Assembly (NCBI RefSeq): GCF_047948215.1
Contig: NC_134460.1
Location: 121,781,324-121,845,323 of the forward strand
Source: Lycorma delicatula
Lineage: Eukaryota > Arthropoda > Insecta > Hemiptera > Fulgoridae
DNA length: 64,000 bases
Direction of reading: 5' to 3'
How positions within the stretch are numbered: the first letter of the stretch is position 1; each line of letters begins with the position of its first letter. Both the position numbers and the translations under genes were made by a program. Shown in pieces: positions 55,719 through 64,000 of this stretch. Under the pieces are notes generated by a model. That model searched no databases and was not told where the DNA came from. It was given only the letters and a program-made list of their open reading frames with translations.

Positions 55719-55763
55719 TATATATATATATATATACACACACACTACACACACACACACACT
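55719..55763. repeat. (TA)n(CA)n microsatellite
   Basis: TA run followed by CACA repeats with one TACA interruption; abuts the truncated LINE. Confidence 0.9.
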
Positions 55764-55959
55764 CGTATATTAATTTTATAATTACAAAAAATCGCTCAGT
55801 TACTGTCACTTATAAAATTTATAAACGTCAATCCTGACCGAAATTCAAATCCATAAATGGATTTGGCGACTCCAGTGCGGTGGAGACTGGAGGTAGTCGT
55901 GCTCCGCCTGCATTCGAAACTGTACAACGATCTCACCTCTTAGAAAATCTACTGGCACT

Positions 55960-57000
55960 GGTCCCTTTTATTCAAGTAATGATGCCCTTTAAATCTAGCC
56001 GCCATTTCTGCTCCAACTCTCCCATGATTGATGATTTGATTGATTTTTTTGCCATCACAAAAGATATTAGCTTATCTATATTACCTTCTTTAGCTAACTG
56101 ATCAGCTCTTTCATTGCCCGATAACCCACAGTGTGCCGGTATCCACTGCAAAACTACTTGTTTGCTTTCTAAAATCAACTCTTCAATCAATTCCTGACAC
56201 ATGTTAACTTGATTTGTGGAAGAACAGGAAGCATCGGTAACGGCAGTTTGCAAATCAATCAGGATAACGACTTTTTGCGGTTTGATTTTTTTATGGATTC
56301 CAAGGGGAGAAATTCTGCTCTGACCTCGCCGTCAAAGTTACTGGCTAGCTTTCCTAAGGCTCTGTTAATGGAAAGCTTCTGCATAAATTCCAGCCCCTAC
56401 ATCCTTTTTTGCACCGTCTGTTTCTGCAGAATCATCTGTGAACACGTGTATCTATAGGGGTGTGGGGTTCCGCTCTCTTATACTTTTGAGTGCAAAATTC
56501 TTTAGCTCTGTCCTTGAGCAGCTTTGTTTGTTTATCGGCTGCAGGATCGTTAGTTATCTTCTTCTGATTTGGTAAGGATTCTTGGTGGAATCATAACGAA
56601 ATTTTCTCTAGTATCTTTTCTAATTAAATTTTTCTAGATAAAAGGCAAGTCCTTTATCTTCTCTAACTAAGTCTGTTTTATTCATGAATGTGAGCTGGGT
56701 TTTAAGTCTTGTGGTGGCAGGTTTACAGTTCTTCCAATAACCAATATCCAAACGCTGCAGTCTCGCTCATTAGAAATTCTGCAATTTCATTTCTTATTTT
56801 GATAGGTTCTGCGCACGTTTGCAACTGCATAGCCGTAATTGGAGTTGATTTTGGGGCTCCTGTAATTCCTCTCGGAGAAAGGTCATCATTTTTATGATTT
56901 TACTGTGTGTGGAGTACAGGAGCACGGTTCGCCGATCTAAGTTCGGCGAACCAGGTTCTCATAGATATAGCCGGCTTGAGCTGTTTCATAAAGGAACGAG
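55960..57000 (-). pseudogene. LINE fragment with RNase H domain
   Basis: Minus-strand frames carry VFTDDSAETDGAKKDVGAGI (first RNase H Asp), GKLASNFDGEVRAE, then the 55972-56253 ORF with LQTAV-like start, VVLQWIPAHCGLSGNERADQ (the conserved WIPAHCG and last Asp) and LAKEGN. This is the RNase H domain found at the C-terminus of ORF2 in Jockey/R1/I-group LINEs. Upstream to about 57000 are weaker pieces (AEPIKIRNEIAEFLMSETAA). Frameshifts break it. The RT itself was not recognised. GC content is higher than its surroundings. Confidence 0.82.
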
Positions 57001-57646
57001 AAAATATTTATCTTGGATTTGAGAACTGTGAAGAACCATCCGATTGAAACTTCACTCTAAGAAACTTTAGTTTAAGCCTCTCGGTGGAAGGAAAATCTGA
57101 ATTAAACCCGATTTTTATTGTATTCAAAGAACTATATATATTTTTATATTACTTTATTGGTTAAAAAAAACTTTCAGCCAAATGTAATTCTTTACTTCAA
57201 AGTTTGGTTTCATCTATTATTATGTACATACTCGTTTAACAATTTAGTGTTGTCTGTTAGTCTTTTACGCCTTCACGTAAAAACTAAACCGATCGAGCTA
57301 AAATTTTGTTTGAACATAGATTTTATACGTGGAAAGAACATGGTTCTATTGTCGTTATGAAATGTTTCACCGTTTCAAGATGGTGGCCGTTTTAATTGCT
57401 TGCCGTAAACCGGATTACGTTCCTTATCGATATTATCGAATTTGAAGACCACTTGTAGCATTTAAAATTAAATTTTCTTCAAAAAGTCTCTTTTGTCATT
57501 TTTTTTTTATCTCTTTCGGTTATCAGAAAACTGGCTTTAAAAGTGTGACGATACACGGCGCGGCGGTTCAACCAACACATCCACTGTCACTGTTACTATG
57601 TGTGCGACGCGATGCGCCCGGACTGATTACATTTACCACTACCACC
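57001..57646. other. Spacer
   Basis: No gene recognised. A GC-richer patch at 57540-57630 (with ACGGCGCGGCGGTTC) precedes SINE A. Confidence 0.4.
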
Positions 57647-57917
57647 TTTTTCCTGTTTAGCCTCCGATAATTACCGTTCAGGTAGTACTTCAGAGGATGA
57701 TATGTAGGAGTGTAAATTAACAGTCTCATTTCGACCATTCCTGAGATGTGTGGTTAATTGAAACCCAACCACCAAAGAATACCGGTATCCACGATTTAGT
57801 ATTTAAATCCTTGTAAAAATAACTGACTTTACTAGGACTTGAACGCTGGAACTCTCGACTTCCAAATCGGCTGATTTGGGAAGACGCGTTCACAACTAGT
57901 AGACCAACCCGGTGGGT
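57647..57917 (-). repeat. SINE family A, copy 6
   Basis: From TTTTCCTGTTTAGCCTCCG to GACCAACCCGGTGGGT, with internal GGACTTGAACGCTGGAAC (B-box region). A stretch of about 15 bp is deleted in the tail. A weak duplication GGACTGATTAC / GGACTGGTTAT lies outside the ends but is not convincing. Confidence 0.82.
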
Positions 57918-58658
57918 TTAGGACTGGTTATACCTATCTCTCGTTATTTAACCACTATCTTTAAGATGAAGGCGGCGAATATTCTGAAATCCTCATACTT
58001 CAGATCACTCAAAGGTTTAAGTCCTGTGCTGACCAAACTATTTCTCTGAAGAAATTAAAATACACTGATCGTTTTTATAAAATAAACAGGCTTTAATTGG
58101 TAATTATCTGTACTATTCTCACTAGCATGAGAATAATGAACAGAGTGGGAGTGCAGGGGGCGGAGTTGCTTGGCCGACTAGTTTCTTTATAAAACCTTGC
58201 TAGAAAATAGTATTCGTTTAACACCTGGCTTGGGGTTTTGTGTGTTTTTTTTTGTACTCCCACCCAATTGTAATAAATGAAGTTATTGCATGTTAAATTG
58301 TTAACTGAAAGTGCAGCGTAGTCATAATACAATTAAAATCCGGTTCTTTATTGTCGTTTCTTGTATATTACTGTTTTTTCTTTTGATTCAATATTGCTAC
58401 TGTATTGTATAGAATGTATGGTTGTTGTGTTGATTAGCTGTATTGTAATATTATGTTTATTTGATTTTAATTTTTTTTAACGTTCAGTTATTTTCTTTCA
58501 CATCGTATTACCTATTGTGAAAATTTTCTCTCTTTGTCATACTAATGCTAATAATCTAAATTTATAATTTAAATATGCAAGTGATGTAGTTATATTATCT
58601 TTGTTTATGATAAAATTTACATACCTGCACGTTGTGTATTAATTTGTTATGGTAGACT

Positions 58659-58695
<37 letters not shown>

Positions 58696-59218
58696 ACAGG
58701 GTGTTCATGAAGTATGGGCATCCTCTTAAATAACCTTCTTCTAAACATAGAAAAATTAAATTTTATTAATGCACTTAGCTTAAAACTATTTACCTTTCGA
58801 TTTAAGAATACCATACCCGTAAATTTTTGACAACTTAATAGATTATGATTATGATAAAGTAAGTTCTCCAACGTTATATTTTTGCCGATGAGTTTGAAGG
58901 TTTTTAACTTGCTTTATTTACAACTGTAAAAATCAAGGATGCTCTTATTTTAAATTCTCATTATTTCTGTTATTTCTTTGAAATCTCTTTTCATCAATGT
59001 CATTTTTCCTCAAACACATATTGAAAACTAAGTACAGAATCTTATTATTTACAATATTTTTTAACTTTACCTTCGCTTAACGTATAAAAAACTTTCCGAT
59101 ATATATGATTGTTTTCGCACTATTTGGGTTGTTGCTTTGAGCCAATGAATTTTAGATTATTCATATTTTCTTTTAAATATAATTATTTCACTTATATTTG
59201 TGTTTTTTCTAGGTAATT
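57918..59218. other. AT-rich spacer
   Basis: Contains (TA)n at 58662-58692 directly followed by CACAGGGTGTTCATGAAGTA, which looks like a mariner-type terminus, though no partner was found. ORFs here are unsupported. Confidence 0.45.
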
Positions 59219-59363
59219 TATTCACCACATACGCTTTAAATCTTGAGTTCGCGAATGTGATAGGGATATTTTGTAGCGTAAAATATGGCTCACCTGACCG
59301 GGATTCGAACCCCGAACTTTCCGGATGAAGGGCTAAGATGAACACCTTTCCGTGGAGATCGTT
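59219..59363 (-). repeat. SINE family E, copy 4
   Basis: Minus-strand head CGATCTCCACGGAAAGGTG, B box GGTTCGAATCCCGG, then CATATTTTACGCTACAAAAT and GTATGTGGTGAATAAATT. Matches copy 3. Confidence 0.75.
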
Positions 59364-59417
59364 ATTCAGTATTTTTAATAATTATGTAATTATTTCTTAA
59401 ATTATTATATTTAAAAA

Positions 59418-59419
<2 letters not shown>

Positions 59420-59458
<39 letters not shown>

Positions 59459-59459
59459 T
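59420..59459. repeat. (TTA)n microsatellite
   Basis: About 13 uninterrupted units. Confidence 0.92.
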
Positions 59460-59796
59460 ATATTATTAATTGTATTTTGTTATTTATTATTATGATGTTT
59501 TTAAAATGTTGAAAGACTAAAAGAAAAAAACAATTTATTACAACAATATTGTGCAATTAAATTGAGAAAGTATTATTTTGCTTGGTAGTAATGTAGAGAA
59601 TTTTATTTTTGTAAAAAAAATCCAAAAACAAATATATTATTTATATTATGTTTTTTAATGCGATAAGTAATAAAAGGCCGTGAAAATCTGCTAATGTTAA
59701 ACTGCTCGTAGTTCAATCTCTGGAATAAATCTTTCAACACGTCATATCGTTACACACAATAAAGGCTTCTGGTCATTTTAATCAAGTTGTGTATTT

Positions 59797-60608
59797 ATTT
59801 CCTTGTACGAAGTAAAGGACATCTCGCATAACTCAAAAACTATTAGCCGTAGAATGTTGAAATTTTGGATTTAGGACTGTTGTAACATCTTTTTCTTTCT
59901 TTTTCCTGTTTAGCCTCCGGTAACTACCGTTTAGATAATACTTCAGAGGATGAATGAGGATGATATGTATGAGTGCAAATGAAGTGTAGTCTTGTACATT
60001 CTCAGTTCGACCATTCCTGAGATGTGTGGTTAATTGAAACCCAACCACCAAAGAACACCGGTATCCACGATCTAGCATTCAAATCCGTGTAAAAATAACT
60101 GGCTTTACTAGGACTTGAACGCTGGAACTCTCGGCTTCCAAATCAGCTGATTTGGGAAGACGCGTTCACCACTAGACCAACCCGGTGGGTCTGTTGTAAC
60201 ATCTAGATGTGCATTTCCCCTTTTGATTGCAATCGACTGGACCAAAAGTTTCCAAAAAGACCAAAATCCAAAACATTTGAATTTTTCACTTTTTCTTAAC
60301 TGCAGTAATAAGCCCTCATTGAGGGCTTTTCAACGCTATATCATAAGTGGTACTTATTTTCATTGGTTCCAGAGTTAAAGCCTAATAAAGTTTTACTTAA
60401 TGAAATATTTTTATCTTACAATGGGAAGGCATATCTGTTCGAATCCGATTTCATATACGTATATTTTTTTAACTTTTTTTTAATTTAAATATATTGACTT
60501 ATTGATAATTATTATTTGCAAAAAGCTTTTTTACAATTAATAATAATTCAATAATAATAAAAAAATGAAAAAAAAAATCAGAAGTTATTAGTGAAATAAA
60601 ACTTTTAC
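59797..60608 (+). repeat. Repeat family B, copy 9, split by SINE A
   Basis: Starts TTTCCTTGTACGAAGTAAAG; about 45 bp in there is a deletion of the AAAATGGATATT region. SINE A occupies 59891-60190. It resumes AGATGTGCATTTCCCCTTT and runs to TCAGAAGTTATTAGTGAAAT. Beyond 60608 an inverted scrap of the same family (AAATCAATACATTTAAAT, about 60620) follows, so the 3' part is rearranged. Confidence 0.75.
59891..60190 (-). repeat. SINE family A, full-length copy 7 with perfect TSD
   Basis: 300 bp flanked by CTGTTGTAACATCT at 59877-59890 and 60191-60204 (14-bp perfect). T-rich end left, tRNA head right (CCAACCCGGTGGGT). The target is family B, which dates B before this SINE. The ORF 59833-60078 is the antisense reading of the pair. 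Confidence 0.93.
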
Positions 60609-60795
60609 AGTAATTAATATATAAATCAATACATTTAAATAAAAAAAAGTTAAAAAAATTGCATATATACATGTAATAAATTGGAACAAATGTGTTCGAA
60701 TCTATGTGTTCATGGTTACGGATCCAATACATTCTCACTTACAGCACATAATTACTTAAGCGATGTGAAACAAAATTAGTATATAAACTAATATA

Positions 60796-61004
60796 AAATG
60801 CTGATTCGGATACCACAAAAAAAATGTGATGCAGTGTGGTGTTCACCTCAATGCAAATTTGTAACTGTTCACTTTATTAAAGTATATGTATTTGAGGATC
60901 GTATCTCACTTTCAAATGAAATAAGTTTAAATGAAGTGGAGCAAAAAATGTGTATATGTAATTTAATAGGCGTACAAGGAAATCATGTGAAGTCCACATC
61001 AGAT
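60796..61004 (+). repeat. Repeat family C, copy 3 (inverted)
   Basis: Reverse complement of copy 1: CTCACTTTCAAATGAAATA, GAAGTGGAGCAAAAAATGTG and the end GTACAAGGAAATCATGTGAA GTCCACATCAGA. The part beyond about 230 bp is absent. The ORF 60798-61052 is read-through. Confidence 0.7.
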
Positions 61005-61373
61005 TTTTTTTTAATATTTATTTTATCGCCGACTTCTTTTGTCTTTCAATAAAAACTCAAGGTAAAGGATTATGTTCTAGATATAAAATATATTTATTGG
61101 TAAAGATTGGTAAGATGTTTCATTAAAACATTTTGCGATGGCAGCGTCTATTTTTTAAGGTTAATATGTTCACGGTTAGTGCATAAGTAGAATTAAATTA
61201 ACGGGTCGCACGGTACTTGGACAGTCTTATCGTTTATTGTTTGACTCCCTTTTTGTGGTACAGTATTTACTATATTTTACAGTCTGTGCTTTAGACTCTT
61301 TACCTGTTGTTAATAATTATTACTTGTGTTGATAATTACATCAAAATTGATGTATAATTTTCGAGGTAACAAC

Positions 61374-61470
61374 TTGTGTGTGTGTGTGTGCGCGCGCGCG
61401 CGCGCATGTCTCACATACATACGTACTACATTACATACATACGTACTACACATACATACATACGTACATT
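61374..61470. repeat. (TG)n(CG)n tract plus ACATACATACGTACTAC repeats
   Basis: An uninterrupted alternating purine-pyrimidine run of about 32 bp (TG then CG units) is followed by two to three 17-bp tandem units ACATACATACGTACTAC. The first part has the composition expected to favour left-handed DNA. Confidence 0.85.
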
Positions 61471-62433
61471 AATGTGCTCCTTAAACTTGAATTTTCTATA
61501 TCGTCATTTAAATATACAAATATTTGCTCATAATTTTAAATAACTGTTAATTTGGTGCGTATTTAATTTATTATCTTTATATAGTTGATAAATTTGGTTT
61601 TTACTTTTGTTCAAGCCGTTTTTCCAATTTAGTCATATCGATGATTCTTTTTTTATTTTGTAGAGTAAGTTCCTTTACTTATCAGTTTTCTACAGTTAGT
61701 GGAGTATTTTTTTTAAACGAAAAATTACTTGTTCACATCGATGATTTGAGGATATTTCCGTTTTTTCGTAATTATCATTCTATTATTGCAGAATACAATA
61801 CGTGTATTGTAAAATTAATAATTCGTGTTTCCTCATTTCAGATATTCTTACCTTACGATCGATATAAATCTACTTACATAGTTTCTTAGCTTTCCTTTTA
61901 TTTTTATAAAAATTCAGAATCTGCCTTTAATTTACAAGTGAACATTTTTTTCTCATAAAGATATCGTGTTTTTCAAGCCTAACCGTAATTTCAATAAACT
62001 TATAGTAAACAAAAATATATAGCGTAAAACAAGATTTTATAAAACTGAGTTGAAAAAGGAAAACTGTTATAAAAAAATAAACAATAATATTCAGTTTTTT
62101 AATTTTTTTTTTATTTTTAATTCTGCGTTAAATAAAAAAAATAATATTTAAAGAATCGAAAACTTATTTTTTGACGGTTTTATTTTCTCAATTTGTATTA
62201 CTTAAAAATAACATTAATAATAAAATAAAGTAAGGTAAATTTGGAATTAGTAAGTTTTCTTTCCTTCTTTTGGAAAAAAACTTACTTTAGAAAAATACTT
62301 CATGGAATAAAATAGAACCATGACATTTTCTATTATAGGACAACAGAATTCCTTGTAGGTTTCTATTTTTTTTAATGTATTTATTTATCCTCAAAGCAAC
62401 TAACAAGCTTATTTTCAGTTATAATTAAATTTA
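61471..62433. other. AT-rich spacer
   Basis: No gene recognised; the ORF 61641-61889 has no motif. Confidence 0.45.
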
Positions 62434-62487
62434 TGTAGCGTATGAAAATGCCAAGTCTTAACGGGAATTTGAACCCAGTACTTAGGT
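62434..62487 (-). repeat. SINE family E, degenerate fragment 5
   Basis: GTAGCGTATGAAAATGCCAAG and GGGAATTTGAACCCAGTAC match the B-box side of family E; the A-box side is lost. Confidence 0.5.
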
Positions 62488-63639
62488 AATATTGGTATTT
62501 ATTGGCTGCTTTTATTTTTATGAATATCAGTATTAACAATGAAGGTGTTATCTAAAACGTTCGATCGACCTCGACGTTTTTTTTTTTTTTTTTACCTCTT
62601 TGCTTGATGAGAAAGTGTTTACTATTAATGGACATTAGTCCGCCGCGATCCGCGTTGTACTCATGAAACTTCTCCGTCTTATAAGAATCAATTACTAGCG
62701 AAGATAGAGTAGTTACCTTTTTGAGAAGAAAAGAAATTTCTCATCAGTATACTTGACGTAACGGTCGTGATATAATGTTTAGTATTGAAAAGACACGTTG
62801 GATTTGTAGTATAAAAGATTACCGCTATGAATTCAAATACTAATATATACCTCTCTTACTCCTCTTAATACTAGGTAATAACCTCTCTTAATGGTTCTAA
62901 ATTAGATTTTCGTAAATACCTTTTTTTTTATTTATTGTAGGTCGAAAATGTCCATCAAGATTTTTTTCGAAGGAGGTGGAAATACTTAAAAAAGGACTGC
63001 TGTGGTCCGGGTTATCTACATGCAAAAGTTTGTACTGCAAATTTGTTTTAGGAATCGGATTGACTGACCAAGGCACGTCGCAGTAATTACTGAAAGTTTA
63101 TTCTTACGTCGAAAATACCAAGTATAACGTTTTTTGCTTGGAACAGTAGGTGTTCAGTAGGTACTTTTATAAGACAAAAAAATAATATTTGTACGCGGTT
63201 CACGGAAGAAACGCAGCTAGTTTTCTGCCTATTATGCAACAAATTTTCTTTCTCGTAGTTTTCCTATAAATAATGTGATAAGACTACCAGCATCGTTTGA
63301 CGCTTCGTTACATGTGTACTTTTGTTTAAAGAAACACAAAAATAAGAAATAGTATGTACAAATTATAGATCGATTCGTATATCTACGAGTTAATAGGCGG
63401 ATGTGATATCGCGACGTCGACTTAATGAACAAATAAGTAGTTATCATTGTCTACAGCCTTCTGCCTAGCAACAGGAAAAAATTATTATAAATACAGTCAG
63501 TTTAAATTACTCATTTGTTAACAATTATTTCTGTTACAACAAAGGAACTACATCAATAATGCATTTTATTTCACTTTATTAGCAATTCCATGCTTGCTGT
63601 CCTGTAATGCAAAAGATTCATCTAATACGAAAATCAGGC
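62488..63639. other. Spacer without recognised gene
   Basis: Mostly AT-rich; more balanced around 62640-62720 and 63040-63460. The minus-strand ORF 63232-63447 shows no motif. Confidence 0.4.
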
Positions 63640-64000
63640 CTACGTTGGACTATATATACCGAAATATGTGTACCAAATTTCAACTTTTTTGATCTGCAGG
63701 TTTTCGAGATATGAGACAAAACTGTTTAGAAATAATTTTGACTCCCCCACCTTTATATCAGATCAATTTAAAATTGTGGAATTTTAAATAACTTCAGGAT
63801 TTTCATAGTACTAGAGCCCAATTTTCCATGGCTACTATTAAAAAAAAAATCAATATGACGAAAACCACCTCCCCCCAATTGAGTAAAAAACTAACTAGAA
63901 AAAACTTGAAAAACTACCCTTCCTCCTTTTTAATTTTATCTAAAATCTAATGCCTCGTAGGCTATATAGAACTTTTATGACCCATTTTCGAAAAAATTAT
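63640..64000 (+). repeat. Repeat family I, copy 2 (runs off the window)
   Basis: ATATGAGACAAAACTGTTTAG and TTTTTAATTTTATCTAAAAT echo the copy at 24.1 kb in the same order, with different spacing. Confidence 0.45.

Noticed and set aside
57530..57930. Target duplication around SINE A copy 6
   Set aside because: GGACTGATTAC and GGACTGGTTAT are similar, but the left one is not adjacent to the SINE end.
58693..58871. Complete mariner-type element after the TA tract
   Set aside because: Only one terminus-like sequence is visible and no second end or transposase motif follows.
59833..60078. 81-residue minus-strand ORF
   Set aside because: It is the antisense reading of SINE A and adjoining family B.
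1..64000. CRISPR array, bacterial operon or phage region
   Set aside because: No regularly spaced repeats with unique spacers and no prokaryotic gene organisation; the transposon content is arthropod-type.

Overview
The window looks like a stretch of insect nuclear genome, most likely hemipteran-like. It is strongly AT-rich, non-operonic, has no long intact host ORF, and is packed with arthropod-type transposable elements: IS630/Tc1/mariner DNA transposons, non-LTR retrotransposons, several tRNA-headed SINE families and short non-autonomous repeats. Species cannot be fixed from the sequence alone. No rRNA, bona fide tRNA gene, CRISPR array or complete host protein gene was found. Almost every ORF is a chance ORF in AT-rich DNA or a shard of a broken mobile element. 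The one candidate for a host gene piece is a TATA-like promoter plus a 53-nt first coding exon with a splice donor near 2.88-3.01 kb, and it is speculative.

Layout. 0-7.7 kb: a mariner-type transposase remnant, repeat families C, B and F, and two tRNA-headed SINE pieces. 7.7-16 kb: mostly anonymous AT-rich DNA, with family F carrying a SINE A insertion at 12.6 kb and family J at 14.7 kb. 16.0-17.3 kb: the best preserved DNA transposon, with terminal inverted repeats (TIRs) and TA duplications at both ends. 17.3-24 kb: C/B repeats, a truncated SINE A with a clean target-site duplication (TSD), and a GC-richer LTR-like block. 25.5-29.9 kb: two more TIR-bounded transposons; the second sits inside what may be an older pogo-like remnant. 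30-41 kb: family H copies in inverted orientation at 30.3 and 40.0 kb, family D twice, family F, SINE E, and a near-perfect palindrome at 35.8-36.3 kb whose arms each carry a hammerhead-ribozyme-like core. 41.3-47.4 kb: SINE A with TSD, two different mariner transposase remnants, a 5'-truncated LINE with a perfect TSD, and a broken member of an uncharacterised animal protein family. 48.5-51.1 kb: a mariner element with a second transposon nested in it. 51.8-54.0 kb: about 215-bp inverted repeats enclosing a four-layer nest (mariner derivative, SINE A, family B, 164-bp insert). 54.7-57.0 kb: a LINE reverse transcriptase remnant with an in-place micro-inversion, and an RNase H-bearing LINE remnant on the other strand. 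57-64 kb: SINE A inside family B with a clean TSD, more SINE fragments, and microsatellites.

How the pieces relate. The region records insertions layered over time. Direct duplications of 10-16 bp around the SINEs and the LINE show target-primed retrotransposition, and TA duplications show mariner-type cut-and-paste. All transposase and RT reading frames are broken, so nothing here appears autonomously active. The likeliest functional signal is the inverted pair of hammerhead-like motifs, which fits a Penelope-like retroelement terminus.
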